Below, piece after piece: positions 1 to 11,029 of a DNA stretch of 64,000 bases. A program made the translations under genes and the position numbers. The stretch is from Wenzhouxiangella marina (GTDB lineage: Bacteria; Pseudomonadota; Gammaproteobacteria; Xanthomonadales; Wenzhouxiangellaceae). Numbering within the stretch: the stretch's first letter is position 1; each line of letters starts with the position of its first letter. The stretch is taken from positions 2,474,501 through 2,538,500 of the forward strand of contig NZ_CP012154.1 of the NCBI RefSeq assembly GCF_001187785.1. Reading direction: 5' to 3'. Under the pieces are notes generated by a model that had not been told where the DNA came from, searched no databases, and saw only the letters and a list, made by a program, of their open reading frames with translations.

Positions 1-2
1 TC

Positions 3-2387
3 CAGCGCCAGGACGAAGACCAGATCGCCGTCGTCTCGGCCATGGCCGGCGTCACCAACGAGCTGATCGCCCTGACCCATGGCGCCGCCCGGCGCGAGCC
101 CGGCTGGAGCGAGCGCCTCGACGTCCTCGAACTCAAGCACCTCGACACGGCCGCAGCCCTGACGGGGTCGCACCCCGCCGGCGACGCGGTCGCCAAGTCC
201 CTACGCAGCCGCTTCGGTCACCTGCGCCAGCTCCTCGACAGCCTCGGCCTGATGGGTTCGGCGCCGGCCGAAGCGGTGGAACTGATTTCCGGTCTCGGCG
301 AGGTCTTCTCCGCCGAACTGCTCAGCGCCCGCCTGGCCGCGCTGGACGAGCCCGCGGTCTTCATCGATGCCCGCGATATCCTCCGCGTCCGGCCCACGGC
401 CCTGATGGTGGCGATCAACTGGAACGAGAGCGAGGCCCGGCTGCAGGCGTTCCGTCAGGCCAACCCCTCGCGCCGCTACGTCGCCACCGGCTTCATCTGC
501 CGCCGCGAGGATGGTCGCATCTCGACCCTCGGCCGGAACGGCTCGGACTATTCGGCCAGCATCTTCGGCCGCCTCTTCGAGGCCGCAGAGATTCACATCT
601 GGACCAACGTCGACGGCCTGCTCTCGGCCGACCCCGGCAGCGTGCCCGAGGCCTTCCTCCTCGATCGCCTCTCCTACCGGGAAGCCTTCGAGCTGGCCTA
701 CTTCGGCGCCCGCGTGATCCACCCGCAGGCGCTGTCGCCAGCGCTCGAGAAGGACATCCCGGTCTTCGTGCGCAACACCTTCAACCCGGCTTGTCCCGGC
801 ACGCGCATCGACCGCGACGGCCAGTCCGAGCCGCCGGTGAAGGGCTTGTCCGGGATGGCCGACATGGCCCTGGTCACGATCGAGGGCGCCGGCATGATCG
901 GCGTACCCGGCACCGCCGAGCGCGTGTTCTCGGCCCTGCACGCGGCCGAGATTTCCGTGGCGATGATTTCCCAGAGCTCCTCGGAGCACTCGATCTGCCT
1001 GGCCGTGCCCGGCGCAGATGCCGAGCGCGCCACGGCCGAACTCGAGGACGTGTTCGAGCGCGAACTGCGCCACGGTCAGATCCAGCGCGTCTTCGTGCTG
1101 CCGGGCATTCGCCTGCTCGCCATCGTCGGCGACGGCATGACCGGCACGCCCGGCGTGGCCGCCCGCCTGTTCGCCTCCCTGGCCCGGGCCGGCGTCAACG
1201 TCCGCGCCATTGCCCAGGGCGCCTCCGAGCGAAACATTTCCGTGGCCGTCGACGAGGTCGACGCCGAGCGCGCCCTGCGCGCGGTCCACGCCGGCTTCTA
1301 CCTGTCCGAGCAAACCGTGGCCATCGGCCTGATCGGCCCGGGGAACGTCGGCCGGGTACTCCTGGAACAGCTGAAAGAAGCGGCCCAGCGCCTGCACGGC
1401 GAGGCCAATCTGGACCTGCGCCTGCTCGGCGTGGCAGGCTCGAAACGGATGCAGCGCTTCGATGAGCGCCAGGCCCTGGACACGCTCACGCTCCCCCTCG
1501 ATGAACAGGCGGAGGCCCTGGACCTGGACGCCTTCACGGACCACATCGACAACCACCACCTGCCGCACTCGATCCTGATCGACTGCACCGCCTCCGACGC
1601 CATCGCCGAGCGCTACGCCGGCTGGCTGGCGCGCGGCATCCACGTCATCACGCCCAACAAGCACGCCGGCAGCGGCCCCATCGAGCGCTACCGCGCGATC
1701 CGCCGGGCCAGCCAGGGCGGCAGCGCCCGCTGGCGCTACGACGCCACCGTCGGCGCCGGGCTGCCCGTGATCCAGACCCTGCGCGATCTGATCGATACCG
1801 GTGATCGAATCCGTCGCATCGACGGCATCTTCTCCGGCACCCTGGCCTATCTTTTCAATCGCTATTCGGCGGGCATGTCCTTCGCCGAGCTCGTCGGCGA
1901 GGCACGGGAGGCGGGCTACACGGAGCCCGACCCCCGCGATGATCTCTCGGGCATGGACGTGGCCCGCAAGCTGGTGATCCTGGCCCGCGAAATGGGCCTG
2001 GAGCTGGGGCTCGATCAGGTCCGGATCGAATCCCTGGCGCCGGCCGAGCTCGACGGCTGCAGCATCGACGAGTTCCTCGCCGGCCTGGCCGACCACGACG
2101 AGGTCATGGCCCGGCGCCTGGCCGAGGCCGAGTCCAGGGGCGAGGTGCTTCGCTTCGTCGCGGGCCTGAGCGCCGATGGGCAGGCGGAAGTCGCCCTGAA
2201 GTCTCTGCCGGGCGACCACCCCTTCGCCAGCCTGGCCCTGACCGACAACGTCGTCGCTTTCACCACCGATCGCTACTGCGACAACCCGCTGATCGTGCAG
2301 GGTCCGGGCGCCGGTCCGGCGGTGACCGCCGCCGGCGTGTTCGCCGACCTGCTGCGCGTCGCCAGCCACCTGGGGGCGAGGCTGTGA
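3..2387 (+). CDS. thrA: Bifunctional aspartokinase / homoserine dehydrogenase I, 5' end outside window
   Basis: Catalyses the first and third steps from aspartate to threonine: phosphorylation of aspartate and NAD(P)H reduction of aspartate semialdehyde. The frame is open to the window edge, so the N-terminal KFGG region lies outside; 794 residues are visible against about 820 in E. coli ThrA. The internal ATG at 42 lies inside the conserved [10 protein letters not shown] stretch and is not the start. In order I see the kinase motif [10 protein letters not shown], two ACT regulatory domains ([15 protein letters not shown] and [15 protein letters not shown]), a Rossmann GPGNVG at the start of the dehydrogenase, the VGAGLPVI motif, and the signature [16 protein letters not shown] containing the catalytic lysine. 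The two ACT domains suggest threonine feedback, as in the family. The stop overlaps the thrB start (GTGA), so the two are translationally coupled. Confidence 0.97.
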   Translation, partial: QRQDEDQIAVVSAMAGVTNELIALTHGAARREPGWSERLDVLELKHLDTAAALTGSHPAGDAVAKSLRSRFGHLRQLLDSLGLMGSAPAEAVELISGLGEVFSAELLSARLAALDEPAVFIDARDILRVRPTALMVAINWNESEARLQAFRQANPSRRYVATGFICRREDGRISTLGRNGSDYSASIFGRLFEAAEIHIWTNVDGLLSADPGSVPEAFLLDRLSYREAFELAYFGARVIHPQALSPALEKDIPVFVRNTFNPACPGTRIDRDGQSEPPVKGLSGMADMALVTIEGAGMIGVPGTAERVFSALHAAEISVAMISQSSSEHSICLAVPGADAERATAELEDVFERELRHGQIQRVFVLPGIRLLAIVGDGMTGTPGVAARLFASLARAGVNVRAIAQGASERNISVAVDEVDAERALRAVHAGFYLSEQTVAIGLIGPGNVGRVLLEQLKEAAQRLHGEANLDLRLLGVAGSKRMQRFDERQALDTLTLPLDEQAEALDLDAFTDHIDNHHLPHSILIDCTASDAIAERYAGWLARGIHVITPNKHAGSGPIERYRAIRRASQGGSARWRYDATVGAGLPVIQTLRDLIDTGDRIRRIDGIFSGTLAYLFNRYSAGMSFAELVGEAREAGYTEPDPRDDLSGMDVARKLVILAREMGLELGLDQVRIESLAPAELDGCSIDEFLAGLADHDEVMARRLAEAESRGEVLRFVAGLSADGQAEVALKSLPGDHPFASLALTDNVVAFTTDRYCDNPLIVQGPGAGPAVTAAGVFADLLRVASHLGARL

Positions 2388-3313
2388 GCCGATCGCAGGC
2401 CACGGCCTTCGCACCGGCCAGCGTCGGCAACGTCGGCGTCGGCTTCGACCTGCTCGGGCACGTGATCGACGGGCCGGGCGACACGGTGACCGCGTTCAGG
2501 ATCGAAGAACCCATCGTGCGCATCGATTCGATCGAAGGCGTGATCGTCGACCTGCCGCGCGAGGCGGATCGGAACACCGCCGGGCGCGCGGTGCAAGCCC
2601 TGCTGGAGCACGCCGGGGTCGACTTCGGCATCGCGCTCCGGATCGAAAAAGGGATTCCTCTGGGCTCGGGACTCGGTGGCTCCGCCGCTTCGGCCACGGC
2701 CGCACTGGTGGCCGCCAATGCCCTGCTGCCGAAACCGCTGGAGATCGGAGCCCTCTACCCCTTTGCCCTGGCCGGTGAATCGGTGGCCAGCGGCTCGGCC
2801 CACGGCGACAACGTCGGACCCCAACTCCTCGGCGGCCTGGTCCTTGCTACCCTCGAACGGCTGATCCCGATTCCCGTGCCCCAGGGCTTGTGGGCCTGCG
2901 TCGTCCACCCGGACCACGTGGTGGAAACCCGTCTGGCCCGCGAGACCCTCGCCGAGCCCTACCCGATCGGCACCGTGGTCGCTCAGAACGCCCTGCTGGC
3001 GCAGTTCCTGGCCGGCTGCTACCGCAAGGACCTCGACCTGATCCGAGCCGGCCTGGGCGACGTGCTGGTCGAACCTCGCCGTGCAAGCCTGATCCCGGGT
3101 TTTGCCGAGGTCAAGCAGGCTGCCCTGGATTCCGGCGCCCTGGGCGCGTCGATATCCGGCGCCGGCCCCAGCGCCTTCGGCTGGTTCGACGACCGCGCGG
3201 CCGCCGATGCCGCCCGCCAGGCCATGATCGCCGCCTTCGCGGAAGCGGGACTGAGCGCCGAGGGCTGGGTCAGTGCGGTGGATGCACCCGGCGCTCGACT
3301 GATCGAAGACTGA
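2384..3313 (+). CDS. thrB: Homoserine kinase
   Basis: Phosphorylates L-homoserine with ATP, the fourth step of threonine synthesis, in the cytoplasm. The 309-residue product has the GHMP-kinase layout: N-terminal [14 protein letters not shown], the ATP loop [12 protein letters not shown] around residues 90-101, and the C-terminal glycine-rich motif [12 protein letters not shown]. The GTG start is chosen because it forms a 4-base overlap with the thrA stop, is preceded by a purine-rich GGGGGCGAGG, and gives the full family length. thrC is not next in line as it is in enterobacteria; it lies at 11030. Confidence 0.97.
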   Translation: MSRSQATAFAPASVGNVGVGFDLLGHVIDGPGDTVTAFRIEEPIVRIDSIEGVIVDLPREADRNTAGRAVQALLEHAGVDFGIALRIEKGIPLGSGLGGSAASATAALVAANALLPKPLEIGALYPFALAGESVASGSAHGDNVGPQLLGGLVLATLERLIPIPVPQGLWACVVHPDHVVETRLARETLAEPYPIGTVVAQNALLAQFLAGCYRKDLDLIRAGLGDVLVEPRRASLIPGFAEVKQAALDSGALGASISGAGPSAFGWFDDRAAADAARQAMIAAFAEAGLSAEGWVSAVDAPGARLIED

Positions 3314-3329
3314 AGGCCCGAGCGTCAGT

Positions 3330-4088
3330 TCAGTCGTCCGAGCTGCCGCCCTTCAGAAGAAACACGACATAGACGGTGGCCTGCGCTTCCAGGGCGTCGG
3401 GCTCGAACATCGGCGGTGCGGCTTCCATTCGACTGCTGGTGGTGTAGATCCCATCACCCCCACCGGCCATCGAGGACGAGGCGAAGCTCCGGGACGGGAC
3501 CAGCAAGCGCGCCTCGACCTGGCGCAGATCGAACTCGGTGATCGAATGCAGCGAGCCCAGCTCGGCCCCGCCGCGCTCGGCCAGGCGTTCCGCCCGGGCA
3601 CGCGCATCATCGATGGCCGCCAGCTGGGCCGCGTCCTTGGCCGCCTCGGGGTCGCGAACGGTGAAACGCGCGCTCAAGGATTCCACGACGTCGGCGCGGA
3701 CGATGTCGGCGTAGTCGAGGTGGTAGGTCTCCATGTTCGAAAGCTGGATCTCGACCTCGCGGCTGACCCGGTAGCCGACGAACACGTTCTCACCGTTCCG
3801 ATACTCGTACTGTCGATCGACGGTCGGCATCGAGGCGCGCAGGTCCTCGCGCTCGACGCCGAGGGAGCGGGCCAGCTCGACCAGTTCGGCGGAGCGATCC
3901 TCGACCTGCTGCGAGGCCACCACGACCTGGGGATCCGTGGCGCTGATGCGACCGGACAGCACCAGCAGCTCGGGCACGAGCGGCACCCGCGCACTGCCCT
4001 GGACATAGACGTGCGGCACCGAAGGGAGATTGCCCTGGGCCATCAGGGGCGAGGCAAGCAGCAACAAGGAGAGAGCAAGAAGGCGCAT
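3330..4088 (-). CDS. SIMPL-domain (DUF541) exported protein
   Basis: A 252-residue exported protein of the SIMPL/DUF541 family (relatives include E. coli YggE); the family is linked to stress defence, but its molecular role is poorly defined. The start at 4088 gives a clean signal peptide (MRLLALSLLLLASPLMAQG); the reading frame continues about 50 codons further upstream without a plausible leader. The mature part shows the family pattern: a VQGSARVPLVPELLVLSGRI strand, the AVDDARARAERLAE-type helix (here AAIDDARARAERLAER), and a C-terminal AQATVYVVFLL strand. It converges on thrB (16 bases apart) and is divergent from copA, so the 100 bases at 4089-4189 probably hold both promoters. A periplasmic role is inferred from the signal peptide. 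Confidence 0.85.
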   Translation of the reverse strand: MRLLALSLLLLASPLMAQGNLPSVPHVYVQGSARVPLVPELLVLSGRISATDPQVVVASQQVEDRSAELVELARSLGVEREDLRASMPTVDRQYEYRNGENVFVGYRVSREVEIQLSNMETYHLDYADIVRADVVESLSARFTVRDPEAAKDAAQLAAIDDARARAERLAERGGAELGSLHSITEFDLRQVEARLLVPSRSFASSSMAGGGDGIYTTSSRMEAAPPMFEPDALEAQATVYVVFLLKGGSSDD

Positions 4089-4129
4089 GGGAGACTCCGA
4101 ATTCGGGCCGTCGGGCCAGGTGAACAGGC

Positions 4130-4151
4130 CTTGAATGATACGCTTCTCAAG
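4130..4151. promoter_or_regulatory. Palindrome in the copA upstream region, candidate operator
   Basis: CTTGA, 12 bases, then TCAAG forms a 22-base interrupted palindrome about 40 bases upstream of the copA start. Long-spaced dyads of this kind are typical of MerR-type metal regulators such as CueR. The arms do not match the usual CueR ACCTTCC box and I cannot place clear -35 and -10 elements around it. No copper-responsive regulator gene is in the window, so this is a weak call. Confidence 0.3.
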
Positions 4152-4189
4152 AACGGGGGCCGCGCCGCACACCATCTTTCGAGGTCGCC

Positions 4190-6481
<2,292 letters not shown>

Positions 6482-6601
6482 CACGTCACCAGAGACGCCT
6501 GAGAACAGCCATGCTCGGCCGATATGGCTTCTGGCACTGGCCCGGGGGCAGGCGGACTGGCAGACTCGAAGCCGATTCCAACAACCATCCGGGAGACCAT
6601 C

Positions 6602-7291
6602 GTGCCCACGCCCAACGGATTTCATCAGGCTCTGCTGGCTCTGCTGGTAGTCAGCGTCGCCACCGCCTGCCAGTACGGCGAGCCGCCGATCCAGGACACC
6701 CGCGAACTGAGCATCGAGGTGCCCGAGGGGGCGGCCCTGAGCATCGATGCCGGCGCCGGCTTCCTGATCATCGAAGGCAGCGACACGACGCGCCAGGTGT
6801 CGGTCAGCGCCGATGTCCGCCAACACACGGCCAACGACGACTACCGCCTGGAATTGAGCATCGACGAGGCCGGGCAGATTCAGCTCGTGGCCCACGGAGG
6901 CGATGGCTGGAACAATGACCGCCTCGATCTTCGCCTCCAGGTTCCCCGCTCCCTGACGATCGAGATCGAGGACGGTTCGGGCTCGATCCAGATCCGCAAC
7001 CTGGCCGCCGCCCTGAGCATCGACGACGGCTCGGGCAGCATCGACGTCAGCCAGGTCAGCGGCGACGTCCGCATCGTCGACGGTTCGGGCAGTATCCGGA
7101 TCGATCAGGTCGATGGCCAGGTCGACATCGACGACGGCTCGGGCAGCATCGATGTCAGCCAGGTCAGCGGCAAGGTCACGGTCAGCGACGGCAGCGGCAG
7201 CATCAACGTCGACGGCGCCGGCGATTTCGAGCTGCTCGATGACGGCAGCGGCAGCGTGAACCTGAACAAGATCCGCTCCGCAGGCGACTGA
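6602..7291 (+). CDS. Putative lipoprotein with DGSGSI repeats (DUF4097-like beta-helix)
   Basis: A 229-residue product. I chose the GTG at 6602 because it follows GGGAGA and begins a short lipoprotein leader ending VATAC; an in-frame ATG at 6524 would add 26 non-signal residues. Residue +2 is Gln, predicting the outer membrane. The C-terminal half holds six copies of a DGSGS motif, most of them 18 residues apart, alternating with ISVSQVSG-like strands. This resembles the DUF4097 family of right-handed beta-helix proteins often called putative adhesins. The regular Asp/Ser/Gly turns could bind calcium, but that is inference. Its function is unknown. It follows copA by 120 bases on the same strand. 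Confidence 0.75.
   Translation: MPTPNGFHQALLALLVVSVATACQYGEPPIQDTRELSIEVPEGAALSIDAGAGFLIIEGSDTTRQVSVSADVRQHTANDDYRLELSIDEAGQIQLVAHGGDGWNNDRLDLRLQVPRSLTIEIEDGSGSIQIRNLAAALSIDDGSGSIDVSQVSGDVRIVDGSGSIRIDQVDGQVDIDDGSGSIDVSQVSGKVTVSDGSGSINVDGAGDFELLDDGSGSVNLNKIRSAGD
7018..7171 (+). repeat. Tandem 108-base duplication inside the DGSGSI lipoprotein gene
   Basis: The block beginning at 7018 and the block beginning at 7126 are nearly identical over about 46 bases and both encode an IDDGSGSIDVSQVSG stretch. The period is 108 bases, or 36 residues, which is two 18-residue beta-helix coils. It indicates recent internal duplication of coil pairs. Confidence 0.8.
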
Positions 7292-7339
7292 AGCGACGAG
7301 GCCTTGCGTTCATGATCCAGCCCTTCGCAGAATAGGCCC

Positions 7340-7951
7340 ATGATCGACGCCCTGTCCGACATCGGCACCCTGTCCGCCCTGCTCGCCGGCATCAGCCTGA
7401 GCGCGGCGGCGGGCCTGCGCGTCTTCATTCCGATCCTGGCCCTCGGCCTGGCCGCGCGCAGCGGCGTCCTCGAGCTCGGCGCGCAGTTCCAGTGGATGGC
7501 CTCGGACCCGGTCCTGCTGGTGGTCGGGGTGGCGGCTCTTTTCGAGACCGGCGCCTACTACATCCCCTGGGTCGACAACCTCCTCGATCTGCTGGCCACG
7601 CCGGCCGCCCTCGGCGGCGGCACGGTGATCGTGTCCTCCCTGCTGCCGGAGATGGAGCCGGCCGCGCAATGGACCACGGCCGCCCTGCTTGGCGGGGGCT
7701 CGGCGGGCATCGTGCAGGCCGCGACGGTCGCCGCCCGCGGTGTGTCCACGGCCACCAGCGGCGGCCTCGGCAACTTCCTCATCGCCAGCGTCGAGGCCAT
7801 CGGCAGCGTGATCGCCGTGATACTCGCCCTGCTGATTCCCATCGCCTTCGGCCTGCTGGTCATCGTTGGCCTGATCGCCCTGCTCGTCTGGGTGCTCAGG
7901 CGGCTCCTGCGGCGCTCAGCCCGCGAGCCTTCGGCCGCGCCCCCGGGCTGA
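7340..7951 (+). CDS. DUF4126 family membrane protein
   Basis: A 203-residue integral membrane protein. The N-terminal GISLSAAAGLRVFIPILALG, the central YYIPWVDNLLDLLATPAA and the following GGGTVI are hallmarks of the DUF4126 family, which has no assigned function. I see about five hydrophobic segments, the last (about residues 155-190) long enough for a double crossing, followed by an arginine-rich tail (RRLLRRSAR) that should remain in the cytoplasm. The start ATG at 7340 is the first in frame and sits 48 bases after the preceding lipoprotein gene; the two may be co-transcribed. Confidence 0.85.
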   Translation: MIDALSDIGTLSALLAGISLSAAAGLRVFIPILALGLAARSGVLELGAQFQWMASDPVLLVVGVAALFETGAYYIPWVDNLLDLLATPAALGGGTVIVSSLLPEMEPAAQWTTAALLGGGSAGIVQAATVAARGVSTATSGGLGNFLIASVEAIGSVIAVILALLIPIAFGLLVIVGLIALLVWVLRRLLRRSAREPSAAPPG

Positions 7952-7966
7952 GCCCCGCTCGAGGCC

Positions 7967-8581
7967 TCAGGGCGCCGGCTTGCGCCCGGTGATCATCGCC
8001 CGGACCAGGTTCTCGCCGTGCAGGCGGCTGGACACGAAGACGCCGAGCACGTGCAGCACCACCAGGCCAAGCATCACGTTGACCATGACTTCGTGTGCCT
8101 CTTCCCAGAAGTGCTCGTCGGCTGCCCAGAGCGTGGTCGCCGTCGCGTGCTCCGCCTCCGCGACCCAGGCCGCCAGGGGGCCGGCCTGTTCTTCCAGCGC
8201 GTAGAGTATGAGGCCCGAGAAGGTCAGACCCAGCATGCAGGCGAGCAACAGCACGATCATGACGCCACCGGCCGGGTTGTGACCGACATAACGCCTGGCC
8301 GCACCGCGAGCCAGATCGCGCAGATAGGCCAGCACCACCGCCGGCGAGCGCAGGAAATCACTGAAGCGCGCGTGGCGGGTGCCGACAAGGCCCCAGACGA
8401 TCCGGAACAGCACGATCGCGATCAGGCTGTAGCCGATCCACACGTGCAGCGAGAGCCATTCGTCTTCCATCACGTAGTTGGTGAAGAAGCCGACCACCAG
8501 CAGCCAGTGACCGATCCGGACGATCGGATCCCAGACACGCTGTTCGCCGTTGGCCTCGATGGAGTCCCTTGCCTTGTTCAT
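7967..8581 (-). CDS. Cytochrome b561-type membrane protein (di-haem cytochrome b)
   Basis: A 204-residue four-helix cytochrome b of the prokaryotic b561 / Ni-Fe hydrogenase b-subunit type, which passes electrons between the quinone pool and a partner. Candidate haem ligands are H25 (RIGHW), H46 (SLHVWIGY), H163 (EAHEV) and H177 (VLHVLG), lying in the first, second and last membrane segments as in the family. The pattern VWDPxVRxxHW at the N-terminus is typical. There is no hydrogenase or cytochrome c partner nearby, so the electron donor cannot be named. It is divergent from the LuxR-type gene at 8710, with 128 bases between them. Confidence 0.9.
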   Translation of the reverse strand: MNKARDSIEANGEQRVWDPIVRIGHWLLVVGFFTNYVMEDEWLSLHVWIGYSLIAIVLFRIVWGLVGTRHARFSDFLRSPAVVLAYLRDLARGAARRYVGHNPAGGVMIVLLLACMLGLTFSGLILYALEEQAGPLAAWVAEAEHATATTLWAADEHFWEEAHEVMVNVMLGLVVLHVLGVFVSSRLHGENLVRAMITGRKPAP

Positions 8582-8709
8582 CGCATGACACCTTGCGTTT
8601 GACCTGCTGCCATGGTGACGAAATGTTCCGGGCGGTAGAATCCGGCAGATGACATAGCGGACCCAGCCCGCTGGTCATGCGCCCCTGGACCCACTGAACG
8701 AGCCTGCCT

Positions 8710-9273
8710 ATGTCGAATGACAGTCAAGTCCCCGGACGCGCCGGCCTGTTCCTGGTGATCTTCGGCCTGATCGCCATCCTCATCGCCTGGGACCTGGTCG
8801 CCGATCATGCCCAGGGCGTCGATCACCTGCACGTTGCCATCGAGCTGGCCCTGCTGATCCTGAGCGCGACCATGTTCGCCCACGTCCTGCGCCAGGTCCT
8901 GCGCAGCCGGCGCAAGCTTCGCGTATTGAACCAACGGCTGGACTCGGCTCAAGCCGAATCGCAGCGCTGGCGCGCGTCCTACCAGGGCACGCTCCAGGGC
9001 CTGAGTACTGCGATCCAGGCGCAGTTCGGGAGCTGGCAGTTGAGTCCGGCGGAATCCGAAATCGCCCTGCTGCTGCTCAAGGGACTGAGCCTGAAGGAGA
9101 TCGCCGCCCTGCGCGAGACCGGCGAGCGCACGGTGCGCGAGCAGGCACGCGCGGTCTACCGCAAGGCCGGCCTGGCCGGTCGCTCTGAACTGTCCGCGTT
9201 CTTTCTGGAAGACCTGCTGCTGCCCCGCGCCGATCAGAGCCGGAGCAAGGACCCTTCACACCCCGCCGACTGA
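8710..9273 (+). CDS. Membrane-anchored LuxR-type transcription regulator
   Basis: A 187-residue protein with two N-terminal membrane segments (residues about 12-32 and 42-62), a basic helical linker (RSRRKLRVLNQRL) and a C-terminal LuxR/GerE helix-turn-helix (about 112-170) containing LSPAESEIALLLLKG and SLKEIAALRETGERTVREQA. It has no receiver domain, so a signal is presumably sensed in or near the membrane. Such short membrane LuxR proteins occur in gammaproteobacteria, but their targets are mostly unknown. It is divergent from the cytochrome b gene, which makes that gene a candidate target; this is inference. Confidence 0.8.
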   Translation: MSNDSQVPGRAGLFLVIFGLIAILIAWDLVADHAQGVDHLHVAIELALLILSATMFAHVLRQVLRSRRKLRVLNQRLDSAQAESQRWRASYQGTLQGLSTAIQAQFGSWQLSPAESEIALLLLKGLSLKEIAALRETGERTVREQARAVYRKAGLAGRSELSAFFLEDLLLPRADQSRSKDPSHPAD

Positions 9274-9286
9274 GCAGGGCAGGACT

Positions 9287-10144
9287 TCAGGGCGGGCAGG
9301 CCTCGCCCGCCGCCGTCCACCAGGCCATGGCGCGCCGGTAGGCCTCGGGGGCGGAGGAGGCGTGGTAGTGGCCCTCCAGCCATTCGAGTTCGAGCGCGAG
9401 ATGATCCGAGCCCCGAGTCTGCCAGGCGGCCAGCCAGTCAGCCAGGGGCTGGCTCAGGGACGCCATTTCTTCCGACGAACGGGTGATCATCAGGGGCACG
9501 GCCGACGCCGCCTCGGCGGGCTCGAGTTCGATGAAGTAGTCGAGGTTCCGGTGCAGGGCCGGGTTGATGGACAGGTAGGCCGAGAACAGCTCGGGCCGAG
9601 TCAGGGCCGTGAGCAGGGTGAACTGCCCGCCCAGGGACTGACCGACGACAAGACTGCGATCGGCGTCGACGCGAAACTTCCCTTCGATCTCCGGCAGCAG
9701 CTCCTCGGCCAGGAAGTCCTGATAGGCGAAGGCACCGCCGTAGTACTCGGGCTCCGGCGCCGGCGCCGTGTAGTCCGTCGAGCGCAGGTTGCCGTTGGCG
9801 TAGCCGAGGCCGCCGTAGGAGATGCCCACCATGACCACCGGCGGCGCCTGCTCGTCGATCTCCAGCATCAGCTGGTAGGGGCTCAGCATCGGAAAGAGAA
9901 TGCCGCCGTCGAGGAGGTAGACCACGGGCCAGTCGCAGGCGCGCGCCTGGTAGTCCTGCGGCAGGCGCACATAGACATGGAAATCACGCCCGAGGGTGGC
10001 CGAGCTGATCGTGAACTGCTCGATCGGCCCCATGCCGAACAATCGCTCCAACGATTCATCTGGCGATGGCGTGCTGGCGCAGGCGGTCAACAGAGCGAAC
10101 AGCAGGCCGCTGAGTATCCAGCGACCGGGTTTCGAAAACGTCAT
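9287..10144 (-). CDS. Esterase-family alpha/beta hydrolase, lipoprotein
   Basis: A 285-residue serine hydrolase of the putative esterase (Esterase D-like, COG2819-type) family. The chosen start at 10144 gives a leader ending LLTAC, a lipobox with Ala at +2, so the enzyme is probably anchored in the outer membrane facing the periplasm. The nucleophile elbow is VVGQSLGGQ, the early strand is WPVVYLLDGG, and the likely catalytic His is in EGHYHASS near the C-terminus. Relatives cleave siderophore or acyl-glutathione-type esters; nothing nearby tells which substrate applies here. Upstream in-frame starts at 10177 and 10282 would place extra residues before the signal peptide. Confidence 0.82.
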   Translation of the reverse strand: MTFSKPGRWILSGLLFALLTACASTPSPDESLERLFGMGPIEQFTISSATLGRDFHVYVRLPQDYQARACDWPVVYLLDGGILFPMLSPYQLMLEIDEQAPPVVMVGISYGGLGYANGNLRSTDYTAPAPEPEYYGGAFAYQDFLAEELLPEIEGKFRVDADRSLVVGQSLGGQFTLLTALTRPELFSAYLSINPALHRNLDYFIELEPAEAASAVPLMITRSSEEMASLSQPLADWLAAWQTRGSDHLALELEWLEGHYHASSAPEAYRRAMAWWTAAGEACPP

Positions 10145-10214
10145 GGCGGGTCGCCTGATCAGGGTCGAGGCCAGCATTGTCCCGCGGGCCTCGATCCGGC
10201 GCAAACGGTTCGGT

Positions 10215-10799
10215 TCAGGCCGCGGCGCGCACCCCGGACCGCGCCTCGGGCACTTCGACCAGACGGCCGCTCTTGCAGTCATAGATGTAGCCGTGGATGG
10301 GGAGGTCTGCGGGCACCAGCGGGCTCGAGCGGATGCGCTGGACGTCTTCGATCACGCTTCGAGCGTTGTCCTTGAAGCTCAGCCAGTTGATGTAGCGTCC
10401 TTCCGTCGACCCGCCGCCGGTGCCGGGATCCTGCCAGCCCTGCTCGCTCAGGCTCGCCGTTTCCAGGCTGCTGGCGAGCAGCTCGGCCATGGTGTCGTTG
10501 TCGAACAGTTCCATACCGCAGTCCGTGTGATGGATCACGAACCACTCGCGCGTGCCCAGCAGCTTGTAGGAAATCACCAGGGATCGGATCGCGTCGTCGC
10601 TGGCGCGGCCGCCGGCATTACGGATCACGTGGGCATCGCCCTCGGCCAGGCCGGCGTACTTGGCCGGGTCGAGGCGCGCGTCCATGCAGGTCAGGATGGC
10701 GAAGCGCCGGGCCGGCGGCAGGGGCAGTTCGGACTTGTCGCCGAACTCGGCGGCGTAGGCCGCATTGGCGGCGAGGACTTCATCGAGGATCTGGCTCAT
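10215..10799 (-). CDS. Beta-class carbonic anhydrase
   Basis: Interconverts CO2 and bicarbonate. The 194-residue protein carries the beta-class zinc site: C38 and the D40/R42 dyad in CMDARLD, then H91 and C94 in HHTDCGM, with spacing like the short mycobacterial Rv1284-type enzymes. [17 protein letters not shown] is the conserved helix after the first zinc ligand. I took the start at MSQIL (10799), after GGAG-containing sequence on the minus strand, instead of a longer frame that begins 16 codons upstream. The gene lies 70 bases upstream of the esterase on the same strand, and is divergent from thrC. Confidence 0.92.
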   Translation of the reverse strand: MSQILDEVLAANAAYAAEFGDKSELPLPPARRFAILTCMDARLDPAKYAGLAEGDAHVIRNAGGRASDDAIRSLVISYKLLGTREWFVIHHTDCGMELFDNDTMAELLASSLETASLSEQGWQDPGTGGGSTEGRYINWLSFKDNARSVIEDVQRIRSSPLVPADLPIHGYIYDCKSGRLVEVPEARSGVRAAA

Positions 10800-10867
10800 C
10801 GGGGGCTCCGTGTAGTCATGGCTTCGGGATCGCGGCAAGACATCCACCGCAGACTGACAGGCAAGAC

Positions 10868-10896
10868 TAGACGACCGCTATCACGGCCGGTAGAAC
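10868..10896 (+). promoter_or_regulatory. Candidate sigma-70 promoter for thrC
   Basis: TAGACG and TAGAAC, each matching four of six consensus bases, are separated by exactly 17 bases. They lie in the 230-base gap between the carbonic anhydrase and thrC genes. Transcription would begin near 10903, giving a leader of about 125 bases before the preferred thrC start. I see no obvious attenuator peptide in that leader. Confidence 0.35.
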
Positions 10897-11029
10897 GCTT
10901 CGGACTTTGCTTATGCCGAAGCCCCAGGGAATACAGGGCGAGCCCGAGGGCCGCAACCGGACCCGCTTGGCAGGCCAGGCATTTGCGTCGACAATGGCCT
11001 TCAAGCCGAACATCGATCGTCTCAAGCCC

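Noticed and set aside
201-2414. Long minus-strand frame of 737 codons opposite thrA
   Set aside because: thrA on the plus strand is certain; the antisense frame shows no recognisable protein features.
8599-8641. TTGACC and TAGAAT as a promoter for the LuxR-type gene
   Set aside because: The spacing is 31 bases, far from 17; neither has a partner at a proper distance.
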